From: Neoechinorhynchus agilis
Lineage: Eukaryota > Acanthocephala
Direction: 5' to 3'
DNA length: 64,000 nucleotides
Assembly (NCBI GenBank): GCA_051530055.1
Contig: CM121341.1
Location: 16,306,001-16,370,000 of the forward strand
Shown here: positions 1-11,386 of the stretch, piece after piece
How the letters are laid out: every line of letters starts with the position of its first letter
How positions within the stretch are numbered: the first letter of the stretch is position 1
The notes under the pieces: model-generated
Seen by the model: the letters and a program-made list of their open reading frames with translations, nothing else
Told to the model about the DNA's origin: nothing
Database searches by the model: none
Position numbers and translations under genes: made by a program

Positions 1-520
1 AAAAATAATCAAATGCCTTTGATATATAGAACACAGTCAAAACATTTACTGATTTCTGGTTATTTTTAAAATTAGAAATTATATCAGTGATTTTTTTATT
101 TTTTTTATTTACCAATTTATTTGGCAAGAAACCACGGTATATAAAGTCTTTGTAATTATGATCCAGAGAAAGTTGTAAAATGGCTTTTGTTAATCTGAAT
201 CGAAATGACCTGCACATATCTCTCAGAAGCGAATTTCCTCCCTTTCTTTTTCACAAGGAAAATGCGCTTCAAAATTTTTCTACGTGATAATTCGTTAGGA
301 GAAGCGGATAGCCTTAGCCCTTCAGAGATATTTGAGAAATAGATTGTCGTTTGAGACCGCCACAACGTTGGGTTGCGAATGCATACGCGTTCATTTTTAT
401 ATCGAGTTCTACTTAATAATCACTTGTGGGCAGATATTTGTTTTGTTGAGCTAAACTACATAAAAGTAGAATTTAAAGTACCAACTTAATAGTTTTCCAA
501 ATGTGTACTTATATGGGTGT
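1..520. other. gene-free AT-rich stretch
   Basis: I see no gene here. A minus-strand reading frame of about 69 codons (156-365) is lysine/arginine-rich but has no recognisable motif, start context or splice partner. Confidence 0.4.
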
Positions 521-524
521 AGAT

Positions 525-862
525 CATCCCTTACTCAGCTTTTTTCCTTTAGGCATACAGCCGCATCAATATCTTGCATCAGAGAAGTGATTGAATTACT
601 TAATATCCTAAAACTATGCAGTAAAGAGTTTGTACATCCCTCCGGATTCTCATATACTTCCAGGAAACGGGTCTCATCAGTGAGTTTCCTCCGGGGACGA
701 AATACCGCTGAAAGGAAGAAACTCATTGATGAGTCCAGCCTCCTGGAGGTATCTGAGAATCCCGAGGGACGTACAAACTCATTACCGTATGCATCAGAGT
801 CAAAGTGATTCAATCACTTCTTTGATGCAAGATAGGAAAAAGCCGAGTAAGAGATGATTTAA
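525..862. mobile_element. Foldback (MITE-like) element, family 1
   Basis: Two imperfect inverted arms of about 100-150 bp (roughly 525-690 and 715-862) can pair. The outer arms share the words for a lysine-free stretch around 'aagtgattgaat' and 'cttactc(a/g)gctttttcc'. The centre contains 'gagggacgtacaaa' and 'gacgaaat..cgctgaa', which recur in the element at 34.80-35.37 kb, so this is a repeated family. It has no coding capacity beyond open frames that mirror each other on both strands because of the palindrome. Confidence 0.65.
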
Positions 863-1296
863 ACAGATAATTAAAAAAAGCTTGCCAGGAGGTATGAAAA
901 GAGTGCACTCATATGTTAGGTTTACTTCATTGTGAAAAAACAACCACCTTTTGGTGTGCAAAATATTGTTCTTCTAAGAAATATAATAAAAAGATTCTGG
1001 CGAGAAAGAACTAATTACTTCCTTTCGGCAGTTATAGCACCACGGATTTAAATTGACATAAATTTGTTTATGGATGGAATTGTCCATGTTTTACATGGGG
1101 AAAAAATTGAAATAACATATTGAATCTGATATTTCGGCACAATGCAGCATCCGTCATATAAAAACCCTAATTAATTTCCAATATATTGTCGGATCATGTC
1201 GGAAATACTTGATCAAAAATCGGAAATAAATTAGTAAATTTAAACCCGTGTAGTCAAAATTACCAAAAACATGTTGTCCATAGTTTATTTTGAAAA
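863..1296. other. gene-free spacer
   Basis: AT-rich sequence between two foldback elements. I see no gene, RNA or repeat in it. Confidence 0.4.
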
Positions 1297-1470
1297 GGGC
1301 GAGATAAAAGCAATTCAATTTTATTTAATATTTCGTCCTTTACGTGAGACTTCTTCAGAATTGTTTCTCGCGTGACATTTAAGTAACAATCAAACATTAA
1401 AAATAATTCTGAGAGGCTCACATAGAGGACGAAATATTAAATAAGATTGAATTACTTTTATCTCGACCTC
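1297..1470. mobile_element. Foldback element with CTGAAGA/GAAA module, upstream of CRIPT
   Basis: Arms of about 65 bp (1298-1362 and 1406-1469) are near-perfect inverted repeats around a ~43-bp loop. On the minus strand the left arm contains CTGAAGA, one extra A, a 3-bp stem (GTC/GAC) and GAAA (1331-1358). The right arm carries a diverged version. The element ends about 95 bp before the CRIPT start codon, so it lies in or next to that gene's promoter. Confidence 0.65.
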
Positions 1471-1564
1471 ATCAAAACAAAAAATATGTAAATAACGCGT
1501 ATACGGAAGAATTTTTCGAAGATGCATAATACGTCAGTCTTCGAAATTCTTTACTGAATGGACG

Positions 1565-1867
1565 ATGGTTTGTAAAAAATGCACAAAGAAGCTCGGAAAA
1601 GTTATCACTCCGGATCCGTGGAAATTGGGGGCGCGTAACACAACGGAAAGTGGTGGTCGAATAATAGGTGAAAACAAATTGGTAACTCAGCGTCAAGCTC
1701 GTTTTAATCCGTATACAAGGGAGTTTCCGCGATGTAAGTTATGCCGATCAGTGATTCACCAAGTCGGCTCAAAGTACTGTCACGCTTGTGCATTCAAACG
1801 TGGAATATGTTCAATGTGTGGATCAAAGTTGTACGATACCAGTCGATACCAGCAGAATTCGGCTTAA
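1565..1867 (+). CDS. CRIPT: Cysteine-rich PDZ-binding protein CRIPT
   Basis: A 100-residue protein in one exon matches CRIPT along its full length (human 101 aa). It starts MVCKKC, has the conserved LG-VITP-WK-GARNTTESGGR segment near residues 10-32, and four CxxC pairs (residues 3-6, about 58-61, 73-76 and 82-85), ending in the typical MCG..-DT..Y tail. CRIPT proteins are small zinc-binding proteins first described as partners of PSD-95-type PDZ domains. They are also linked to the minor spliceosome in animals. No intron interrupts the frame, so this is either a naturally intronless gene or an intact retrocopy; I see no poly(A) tract proving the latter. A foldback element lies immediately upstream. 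Identification is strong from sequence memory; activity is inferred. Confidence 0.93.
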   Translation: MVCKKCTKKLGKVITPDPWKLGARNTTESGGRIIGENKLVTQRQARFNPYTREFPRCKLCRSVIHQVGSKYCHACAFKRGICSMCGSKLYDTSRYQQNSA

Positions 1868-1939
1868 CTAGTCGATGTTTGAATAATGAAAAAATCGTGT
1901 TTGTTTTGAGCGGTGTGCGTTTGAGTAGAAGGGAGTGAG

Positions 1940-2900
1940 GAGTGGAGTCACTTCTTCGACGCGCTGTTCAATTTAAATATTGTATTCGTAATTGCACCAA
2001 TGAAGGACCCCTTCGGTGTGATGAGAGAATACTTCGTTAGGCAGGAGCCACGATGGTCAACAATCATTCTTACAAGAGTTATTTGCAGACCCGGACGGCG
2101 AAGTGGACGCGTCTACTTTGAATGTAACGAAAAATATGGCGTTGTATGCTCCGTTTAAGTAGAAATTTGTGGTATAATCTGAACTACTCCAATTTATTGT
2201 TCCTTTTCTTTATGGAGGATATTAATTTAAAAATCCTCAGAACATTGTCCTTGACATAGAAAGCTCCGTCTTTATGTCGAAACCTTTTTTGCAATAAATT
2301 CACTTTGCCATTAGTGAGTAAGGAATGAGGTCTTTGAATTAATCGGAGCGCAAAAATTCTAAGGAAACACGATGATCAATACACCGGCCGCTAATGCATA
2401 AATTTCCCTGCACTAAAGGTTTAAATTTCAGCATTGTAATTCTTAACATGTCTACGTTTAATGTTGAAATGAGTGCTCGACCACGATAACGACATAAATA
2501 AAAATATTGGAAGTTTTTTAGTTCGAAATTTCGTCAAATATTTTATGGTACTTCTGAATGAAACAACGAATCTTAATTGTCTTTCGATAAATTGAGAATA
2601 ATTCGAAAACAAAAGATCTTACCACTTAGTCAATAAGACCTATAAACTAGAGTTCCAAGGCGAATCCAATGCTCGGGTCTGTTTTTTGCTTAAAGGGCAA
2701 GGAAATTTGATAATCAAATCTTGTAACTTAAAAACAATCGCTTAAGCTCAACGAAAAAAGGTTTTTAGTCTCAGAGGCTAACGTTTATAAGACTGGAAAA
2801 TTCCGATAGTTGAAGACTAAGTTGTATGTTTAAAATTAAAATATACTTGACCTTGACGAAACGAAGTTCTCTGCGATCGGAAAGACCATTTGAAATCGAG
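1940..2900. other. spacer, possible undetected exons
   Basis: No confident gene. A '+' frame around 2050-2160 reads plausibly (DGQQSFLQELFADPDGEVD) and could be an upstream exon of the gene at 2918-3302, but I could not join it by splice phase. Confidence 0.3.
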
Positions 2901-2917
2901 GATTATACTGATCAGTA

Positions 2918-3302
2918 ATGCGCCCCGTGGCTTTTAATGGAACCGAAAACGTTGAGGTAAATAAGTGGAATCATTTTATTCGGCCGTATAATGAACGACG
3001 ATATACGGTACAAATATGGTATAGCCCAGATCGCATTGATAATACTTCAAGAACCGAGCGTGGTTTGGCTAACCAGTTGAAATTAATAAGAACATCGTAT
3101 AATGAGCTCGTGAGTTCCAAAAAAATCAATATCACTTCTAATACGGCGCATTGTTCACTTTCAGAACGAAATTTATGACGCGAAGGCGAAGAATTTAAAT
3201 TCTTTACGTATTACTCAATTTTGGAAAGTTGAACTTTCAGAGAATAAAATGATTTTACAGCGCTTGTTTATCCTCACAAATGCTAATCTTTCTCTCACGT
3301 AA
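2918..3302 (+). CDS. Unrecognised two-exon gene (predicted helical protein)
   Basis: Exon 1 (2918-3109, 64 codons) and exon 2 (3165-3302) join in phase 0 across a 55-nt intron with a consensus GTGAGT donor and a TTTCAG acceptor. The product is 109 aa if 2918 is the true start; further upstream exons are possible. The second half is charged and probably alpha-helical (NEIYDAKAKNLNSLR, then FWKVELSENKMILQ). I do not recognise the family. Both splice sites are conserved in the partial duplicate at 16.75-17.81 kb, which supports a real gene. There the second exon is split by a LINE, so this copy is the only intact one in the window. The 3' end converges on the membrane-protein remnant at 3441-3598. 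Confidence 0.55.
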
Positions 3303-3440
3303 ATTTATTTAGTCAGTGACGATAGTCATTATTTCCGGCACTCATCATGGCACCTGATAAGAAGCTTAACACTGCAGATAAGCTAATGAACTAAACAAAA
3401 AGTTTTATAATTCATTTGTTTAATTTGTCAACGTTTTAAG

Positions 3441-3598
3441 GAAAAGAAATTTCGTCACTTAAGCATAAAGGAATTTTTCTCCTCTTTTAATTAACTTATC
3501 TTCGATACTCACAACGGCAATTACAGATATGGAACAGCGTTGACCATTAGTATATTCAATAAGAAAAGGGCATTTGTATGCTCCATCGAAATCACTAG
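3441..3598 (-). pseudogene. 3' remnant of multi-pass membrane-protein gene
   Basis: On the minus strand this encodes the tail of the protein intact at 17941-18774 (shared DF.GAYKCPFLI.YTNGQRCSIS, then VIAVVSI.DKL.K.GEK). The reading frame then shifts at its very end, so the last residues differ. Everything upstream (start codon, two introns, three membrane helices) is missing and is replaced by LINE sequence running in the same direction. It is therefore a dead fragment. Confidence 0.8.
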
Positions 3599-5690
3599 TC
3601 TTGGCATTCGGAGAGAGAGGAAAAATCAGCTGTGCGAATTTTAGATGCTCTTTTATGAAGCATTTCAAGAGGACTGATTTGAGATTTGGACAGGTTGCGA
3701 AGGACTAGATAACCGTAGGTGATGGAAGGTAAAATAATGCTGACGTAAAATTTGCGGAGATCGGATGAAGAGATTGCTAAATGTCGGAGGCGTTTGAGAT
3801 AAAATTTAAAGGTGTTCTGCTTGAGGGAGAGAGCGATGTACGATCTCCACTTCAAGTTTGATCGAAATTGGAGACCCAGAATTCTGAGGGATGTTACTCG
3901 CAGGATGTCATTTGGAAACTCGAGGTAAAATGTGGGGTTGCGGAAGAATGAAGGGATCCTTTCGAAGCAACGAGTTTAGGCCGAAACCTGAAAAGGTCAG
4001 GAGAACTAGTGAGCGGTCTACGGAGCCGAATGCTTTCGATAAGTGACTTGAAAGAAATTATTGTTGAGATTGAGTAGGAGCGTGTCGTAAATGCAAACTA
4101 GGGCTTCGGTTGCCGAAAATTTGGGTAGGAAGCCGAATTGTAAGGGCCATAATCTAATGTTAAGAAGTGGAGGAGGGCGAGTTTTGAAACATTTTTCGAT
4201 TATTTTTGAAAGAGCGGGTAGAATGGATATTTGACGGAATGATTCGACGGAAATAGGATGTTCTTTTTTGGAGGAAGGATAACTTTAGCATTTTTCAGGC
4301 ATGCGAGGTAGATGCCATGTAAAAAGGTGTGGTTTATAATGTGGATAAGAGGGTCGGTGAGTTCGGGGATGATGCAGCGAAGAGCCCAGTTTGGGATTTC
4401 GGACTGAGAGGACGAATTTCCAGGTAATTTCCTGAAATGTTGTAGTACTTCATATGAAGAAACTAAGGGAAGTATCGGAGAGTTGACAAAAGTTTCAGCT
4501 GTGGGCGTGAAAGATTGTGTGGTGCCTCATGTGGAGCAGTTATTGTAAATTGAGTCAGGGCAGAGGTTCTAATCGATAAAGTCCAGAACCAGTTTTAATT
4601 CAGTGGAAGACAAATTAGGGAAGGGACCCTGATGGCGTAGACCAAGAGAGTCCTTCCGCCACCATGTTGAAATGCCACCTGAACGAATTTTGGCGGAAAG
4701 AAAGTTTTTGTGGGCGATAAGTATTTTGTTAGTTAGAGCTATTTATAAACGGGGAGAGTCTGGGGAGTTATTGCGATTGGCCTTTGTAGCTTGCTTTTGA
4801 AGACGTTTCAGAATGGGGTTATCCATGGAGAGTCGCGGTTGGAGATTCTAATGAATTTCTTGGGGATTGCCGAAGTTAGGAAATTTTTTATTATTGAGGT
4901 TAGGGAGGACATGGCCAAGGAGGGGTCATTTGTGTTGTCAGTGGGATGTGCGGATGTTAGAGTTGAATAATTTTATAAAATTTTGGATGTGATGATCACG
5001 TTTATTCCAGACAGGTAAACGGGGAGATTTTATACGCTGAGGTGGGCTGAAGGGAATTTAGAGGTGGATGAGTAGGCGTCGATATTTGGGAACACTTTGT
5101 TAAGGTGAGCGTCAAGGTGAGTTGGAAAGTCAATAAGTTGACGCAACTCGCAGAAGGGTAGAAGAAGAAATAGTTTATTGAAGTCCCCTGCAATTAAGAA
5201 ATGGTGCGAATTTGTGGAGTTTATGAGCTCCATCATAGAGTCAATTTGGAGCAAGGAGGACTCACGACGAGAGGCAAGAGGGCGATAGACGCCAGCAATG
5301 GTGAATTCTCTAAGGCCATTTCTCAGAGAAGCTGAAAATTGGATTGCGGTGAATTCTAGATTGGGGTTTCGAAGAGAGCTATGAGAGATAAAGAGTATCG
5401 TAGCAATTGCCGCACGTAAATTGAGACCCCCTCCTAGACGGTCCTCGCGGTATGAATGGAAGGAAAAGCACCCGGGAAGGACGGTTGAATTGCTGTTGTA
5501 GGGGGTAAGCCATGTCTCTGTTAAGATTACTACGTCGGCTGTTGAGTAAGATGAAATGAGTGAAATTTCATCTAGTTTAGAAATTAGGCTACGAGTATTG
5601 AAGTAGATTACGGTGGAGAAGGGAATTTCGGATTTCGGAAAACTGGGGGCTCTTTATACTTATTGAAATAAAGTGGTGGTCCGTCGCCTT
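3598..5690 (-). mobile_element. LINE with AP-type endonuclease (jockey/CR1-like), decayed
   Basis: Read on the minus strand, the 5' half (about 5640-5000) encodes an AP-type endonuclease with YFNTRSL..K, ILTETWL, YREDR-GGG and the IAGDFN motif. The 3' half (about 4450-3600) matches the reverse-transcriptase thumb and tail (LKW..YIALSLKQ, YVSIILPSITYGY, LE..HKRA.KI). Several stops and frame changes show that it is inactive. It is homologous to the copies at 14.87-16.2 and 28.25-28.90 kb. It has no clear poly(A) end; the 3' end butts directly against the host exon remnant, so the junction may be a deletion product rather than a clean insertion. Confidence 0.8.
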
Positions 5691-5694
5691 GGCG

Positions 5695-6385
5695 CGTGCA
5701 TTTTTGAAATTGAACTTAGCTTAAAATTGGTATCTTTAGTTTGCGTTTTTACACTCACTTTCCAAATGCCTATAAAACTCAAATGACAAATGTTATGAAG
5801 ACTAGAGTATGCGAATTTGAAGGAATTGAATAGATAAAAGATCCTTAAAAATTATCAAATTTTAATCGGTTCAAGATCTGACGACCGTCGACAACGTTTT
5901 AATCGTTTACGATTTCCTTGTTTCTATGAGGTTTAGAAGAACCGAAGTGTGAATTCACGTCTTCCAACGGACGAAAATATTTATTTTACGAATTCTCTAA
6001 CTTTTGCGCCGATCTTTTTGACAATTACCATAATTTTTGTAAAGTTTTGCGAAAAACCCCACAACATGAATTAGATTTATAGCTAGGTAAATCGATTTCC
6101 CTTGTGAAAAATTTAGCACACTTTGTAAATTAAACCAACTGCTTTTCTGATATTAATCAGGTATTAAACTGGTCAAGTTTCCATGTTGTAAAAGCGTTAT
6201 TAAATTGCAAGAATTAGTCTTGCCCGACGCAACCCGTCACTCACTGTAGTTTCACTGCACGAACACAAGAAACTGTACGTAGAAAATAGGAGTTTTTACA
6301 GGCTTGACACAGGGATCGGACGATAACCACGACATTTTTCTTGATTTAAATACCTTAGTTCTTTGGGTACGCAAATTTGTCCTCG
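5695..6385 (+). promoter_or_regulatory. Upstream region of NPC1, conserved in the duplicate
   Basis: About 690 bp before the NPC1 start codon is almost identical to 18,862-19,550, where it separates two head-to-head genes. In the ancestral arrangement it was the shared intergenic promoter of NPC1 and the membrane-protein gene. I did not find a convincing TATA box. Confidence 0.55.
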
Positions 6386-9300
6386 ATGAAAATCTCACTT
6401 TTTTTCCCGATCTGCTTTTTCATCAAAGTAAGTTGCCGAAATTCAATCCAAAAATCTATTTTTTTTTCAGGATGTACTTCTCGGTCCAATCGAAAGATGT
6501 ATTTGGTACGGAGAAAATAAAGATAAGCTAAACTTTGTGGACTATTCCGTCCCGAGGCGAATAAGCAATCAAACCTTAGTTAAGAAACTCCTGAGTGTAT
6601 GCCCACATTTTAACAAAAGTTTGTGATAACAAATTAGTTGAAGGAAGATAATCGCTTAACGCTTAGGTCGAACGGAAAATGGAATCTTAAGTTGCTGCGA
6701 TGCTGACCAAATCGAAACGATCGTGTCTAAGATCAGAACACTTAGTTACGCCACTTTATACAAAAGCAAATGTCTTGATTCAGTTTACCTTTTCATTTGC
6801 GGAATAAGCTGTGATTACAGGCAAGCTAGTTACATGCGAGTGTCCCAAAAGAAAAAAATTAATGGAAAAGATGTCGTTTCGGCTGTTGATTTGTTGGTGT
6901 CGAAAGCAGTTGAAGACGAATTATACAGTAGCTGCACAGGAACGTAGGGTTTTAAGAGCAGTTAAATTTCAAATCGCATTATATTTTTTAGGCCCATCGG
7001 GTTCTTTGATATACTCTCAGTATTAACCAGCACGAAAGTTGGTGCTCCAGCATCGTTTAATACAACCGTAATTATCGAATCAGAATATTTTGAGGATCAT
7101 TTCAATGGTCTCGTACCATACAGAAGGAATCTCTCTTCTAATCCCACAAACAGTACATCCGATTCAAAATGGTAAATCGCTATTTGGGAGAGAAAACGAT
7201 TTATCGCTTAATCGATTTTTTGGATGATGACGACATGGTCGGTAATATAAAATTTATCCACCTAATGGAGATTTTCGTGGTGATTGTTTGCATTCTCTTG
7301 ACATTGCTTCTCATATTTTATGAAAAAACATGCATTCCTTATATCAGGAGCAAAATAAAATTCAATTCGGACTATTTTTTAGAACGAACATTTTGCAAAA
7401 TCGGTTTAATATGTTCAAATCATCCCGTAAAGACCATATTAAGCGCCTTACTACTTCTTGCTATTATGTGTGCCGGAAATGCTTGCTTTGAAGCCACCTC
7501 AGATCCAGTCGAACTCTGGGCAATGAAAGGAAGTATAAGTCTTAGAGAAAAGGAATATTACGATGAACATTTCGGACCATTTTACCGCTCATGTCAACTG
7601 TATCTAATGCCCAAATCATCCAACGATTCCTTGTTTAGACAGGAGCATTTTAAGTACCTTCATAAAGTAGAGAACGACATTGTGAGATTAATCGCAGGCA
7701 AAGATCGAAGTCAAACCAACCTTTCTATGATATGTTTTAAGCCAATGAAAAATGATGATGACGGATGTATGATCATTAGTCCCGTTCAATATTTCGACAG
7801 TAATTTGAAGGCATTGAATGACTACAACAATTGGAGCACGCATCTGCTAAATTGCATGAAGTTACCGTTCAATAAGGAATGTATGCCTAAGAGTGGCATA
7901 ATAGTGAATCCTTCAGATGTAATCGGCGATTATCGGAGAGAGAAGCCCAGTGATTTAAATGCACTCATATTAACCATTCTTTTACGTAACCCAAGAAACG
8001 GGAAGCGCATTGAACTTGATAGAGTTAAAGCTTGGGAAAGCGAATTCTTACGATATGTAAAGTCACTTCGGCATGAAAATTTGACATTCGCCTTTTCTGC
8101 TGGAAGGTCCATCGAAGACGAAGTGGATCAAGCAAGTAAAGCAGATCTGAATACGGTGGTCCTTAGCTACGCGGTAATGTTCGCTTACCTCAGCGTATTC
8201 CTGGGATCATTTCAATCCATTCGAACGTTTTTCGTGCATTCTCGAATTCTGCTTGGTATTGGTGTGTTATTCACGATATTTATATCGGTTCTCTCCAGTT
8301 TTGGGTTCTATTCGTATCTAGGTTTTAAGACGTCTGTAATTGTACTTGAGGTAACTCCGTTTTTGCTTTTGGCGGTCAGTTCCGGCGACAACTTCATATT
8401 TGTCAAAAACTACATGCGCAAGTTCAATTCTGATGTGTCTATATCGGTCGAGCAAAGAGTCGCAGCTAATCTTGGTGAAATCGGCCCAAGTCTCCTGCTA
8501 TCAAGTTGCTCTCAAGCTCTTACTTTTGGAATTGGAGCAGCAATACCAGTTGGAGCCATACGAGTGTTCGCTTTGTATTCATGTTTAGCGGTTGTTATCA
8601 AGTTTATACTTCAGATCACAATGTTCGTCTCGATGTTCACTCTGGACTGTAAACGACAAAACGACAGTCGCTATGAATTAATCTGTTGTCTGAAAACGGA
8701 ATCTAAGCCGAATAAGCATAGGAAGGGCAATATCGTAAACTTAAAACAACCAATCGCATTTTGTTCCTAGGATTAAGTGACCATTTTGGGAGGGTAAATT
8801 TCTGTATTGAATAGAAATGAATAATCAAATTTGTTGGTAGAATTTCGATTTAAAGTTATAAGCTTATCCTCTAGGATTCTATAAAGTGTTTAAAATGCGT
8901 GCTTGACGACTTTATTTCAATTTGCAGTCCTAACCGCATTATGTCAGCATATCGGATTTTTTTAAGCACCCTCGTCAATTATGTCAAGAACGACATAGTT
9001 TAATAATATCTCAGAGAATAAATTGATAATTTTATCATAGCTAGCTTCTTCGCATCAATCAAATTGTGATTGACTGCTATATTAGAGACACATTATTGCC
9101 CACTACTACTGAGGCCCATAACCAAGAAAATTGTCGTGGTTATATTTGTCCTTTGGACCATTGTTTGCCTTTTTCTAATTACAAAAGTAAAAGTCGGACT
9201 AGATCAGAAGATGACATTCCCGAATGGATCATATATTATTGACTATTTAAATGCCATTGAAGAATATCCATCTACTGGCCCCCCGACATATGTCGTCATT

Positions 9301-10597
9301 CAAGACGGATACGATTACAACGACGCATTTTCGAGATCTTTGCTTTCGAACTCAAACGCCAACTCAACGTATTCACTGCTATCAGAATTGAACGGATTTG
9401 TCAAAAGTCAGAAAATACATTTTTACAAGCATTACCCTTTTTGGATGGATGGATATCAAACCTGGGTGACCACAAAGGAGTGTTGTTCCTCAGTTGACAC
9501 AAGTGGAACGTGCTGGAAGGAAGGCTCGGATAAATTTACAGATCGCATCGACGAATATGTCGAATTTAGTGCTGATTTGGAAGGATGTAGCATCGAAGGG
9601 CGGGGTTATCATAAACCTTCCATAGAACTGCGCGATAAAAACGTCGGAGGTAACGATTTCTTGAAATTAACTAACAAAAATTTATGTAGCAACAAATATT
9701 ATGATTGGTACTTTGCTTCCAAGAACCGACAGCGACTTCATTCACTTGTTAAAAGCAGCGCGAAATTTTTCCGACAGTGTGAGCCAGAAATTAGTGGACG
9801 CAAAAGCAATTAGCCGGCCGAAAAACGGACTAAACCCAGTCTTTGTATACAAGTGAGATTACTGACCACTTTTGCTCTAGACTAAACGAGTTAAACAGTG
9901 TTCTGTTTCCATTTTACGAGCAATATATATCATTGCAACGAAGGACGATCCTCAATTTCACAATCTCGATTTGGGTCGTATCGATTACCACGTTCCTTCT
10001 TCTCGGCATGGACTTTCACTCGAGCGTGATAATTCTGTTGACTCTTGTTATGACGATGGTAGACATGTTTGGAATCATGTTTTTGGCTGGAGTTCATCTT
10101 AACGCTATTTCAGTTGTAAATCTAGTCATGGTATGTTTATCATTTCTTGAAATTATGGCATCATCGACGAATAGGCCGTTGGAATAGCAGTAGAGTTCTA
10201 CGCTCACATCGTTCGTGATTATGCCATCACTCATATCGAGGACAAGACTGAGAGAACAACCAAAGTCTTGTCTAATATTGGAGCATCGGTGAGTGTGCGC
10301 ATTTGAAGTGCAAACTAAATCCCTGATACACGCAACACTTAGGTTTTTGTTGGAGTAACGATTCCGGAACTCATGAGCGTTGCTATGTTATCAAAAGCGA
10401 GTTCAAAAATCTTTCAAGTTTATTTCTTTAGGATGTATTTGTCTCTGATTTTAATATGCACTCTGAAAGCTTTCGTTTTTTTGCCAGTAATGCTTTCATA
10501 CCTTGGTAAGTTTTCCAAGCTTAAACCACCATTGCAATCATCGTTTTGCTATTTAACCAAGGTAAACCTTTCAAGCCGGACAAAAGTGAGAATGTAG
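6386..10597 (+). CDS. NPC1: Niemann-Pick C1 protein (lysosomal cholesterol transporter), spliced
   Basis: Exons 6386-6427 (signal peptide MKISLFFPICFFIK), 6471-6618, 6667-6943, 6992-7112 and 7154-~8700 fit splice signals and phase. Then come ~9085-10130, 10175-10288 and 10343-10597; introns are 41-54 nt where resolved. The N-terminal domain shows CIWYGEN, SCCD, CLDSVYLFICGISC and ELYSSC, the family's cholesterol-binding domain, though shortened. Exon 5 carries the first luminal-domain signature (DPVELWA, EKEYYDEHFGPFYR) and the sterol-sensing domain (TVVLSYAVMFAYLS, LEVTPFLLLAV). The last exons carry the second luminal domain (VGLDQKM, FPFYEQY, VNLVM..VGIAVEF, YFFRMYL, FLPVMLSYLG). NPC1 moves cholesterol out of lysosomes. 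Oddities: the ~8700-9085 junction is not resolved; near 9763 the frame shifts by one base in a T-run, followed by a possible 28-nt intron (9851-9878); the C-terminus lacks the family's LLNF-type lysosomal signal. Confidence 0.92.
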
Positions 10598-10599
10598 CG

Positions 10600-11155
10600 G
10601 AACTCAACGCACGATAAGATTTCGTTCGAAATCGTGTTCAGCGTTCGCTTTATTCAAATTTTATCACTCAAAAAAACAGGTTTTGTTGTGAATGGCTTCA
10701 ACTGAAGATTAGAGGTCTATTTATAAAATATTATTGAACAAGGTCTTGTTTTTGTATTCAACGAAATTCTTTAAGAGAGAATGACCTCCAACGAGATTTC
10801 TTCACATTTTCGTGGCTACATACAAAATCCAAACCTAGTTGCTTGTAGTCGTCTGCCAATGAGCTCATAAAGTTCCAATACAGAATACCAAGTTACCGAT
10901 TTGCCATTCAGTCTTATTTCATTCTTCAGAATGATAAAAATATAAAATTTAATGTCATCGCTGGTTTACTTTCCCTTATCGTTGACGCACATCACAAGAG
11001 CAGAATTGTACTCAAAAGCTTTTAAATCAATTATTTATTATTGCTATGATATGCTGGCCTTAAATCGAGACTCAGTAAGGCTTATTGTTTATCGAACAAT
11101 TCAATGAATATGACAACAATGCTCGCAAGTACTTTTGTCAGCATCTATTCCGCAC
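10600..11155. other. gene-free spacer downstream of NPC1
   Basis: AT-rich, with no recognisable gene. It presumably includes the NPC1 3' UTR, but I see no clear AATAAA near the stop codon. Confidence 0.4.
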
Positions 11156-11157
11156 GC

Positions 11158-11386
11158 AATGATTCTTGAAATTTGTTTTGTGCGGACACCCAGACGTTTT
11201 TTATTATGCAAATTTTCGGAGAGCAAAGTCTGCAAGTTTTTTCAATGAAAAAACTTGCAAACAATGACCAAAAGCCTGAAGAGGGAGACTTTGCTCTCCG
11301 AAAATTTGCATAATAAAAAACGTCTGGGTGTCCGCACAAAACAAATCTCGTTTCACCCAACAGTAATAATGAATGATTCTTGAAAT
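11158..11386. mobile_element. Foldback element with 61-bp arms and 15-bp flanking direct repeats
   Basis: Arms 11171-11231 and 11286-11346 are almost perfect reverse complements. A smaller palindrome sits inside (11231-11259, 'gcaagttttttc' and partner). A 15-bp direct repeat, aatgattcttgaaat, flanks the element at about 11158-11172 and 11372-11386, which looks like a target-site duplication. On the plus strand 11276-11303 reads CTGAAGA, one extra G, a 5-bp stem (GGAGA/TCTCC) and GAAA. Open frames here are palindrome artefacts. Confidence 0.75.

Larger units (their letters stand above)
3044..6557. repeat. Segmental duplication, left copy (with LINE inside)
   Basis: 3044-3598 and about 5695-6557 match 16.75-18.10 kb (LINE removed) and 18.86-19.72 kb in the same order and orientation. 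The stretch 3598-5695 is LINE instead of the ~750 bp of membrane-protein gene present in the right copy. Confidence 0.85.

Noticed and set aside
7113-7190. Frame break in NPC1 near 7170
   Set aside because: A 41-nt intron (7113-7153, GT..CAG) joins phase 0 to phase 0 and removes it.
7169-10597. Patched-related (PTR) protein instead of NPC1
   Set aside because: The N-terminal CCD/CxxC domain, the HFGPFYR block and the GLDQ.M..P block are NPC1 features that PTR proteins lack.
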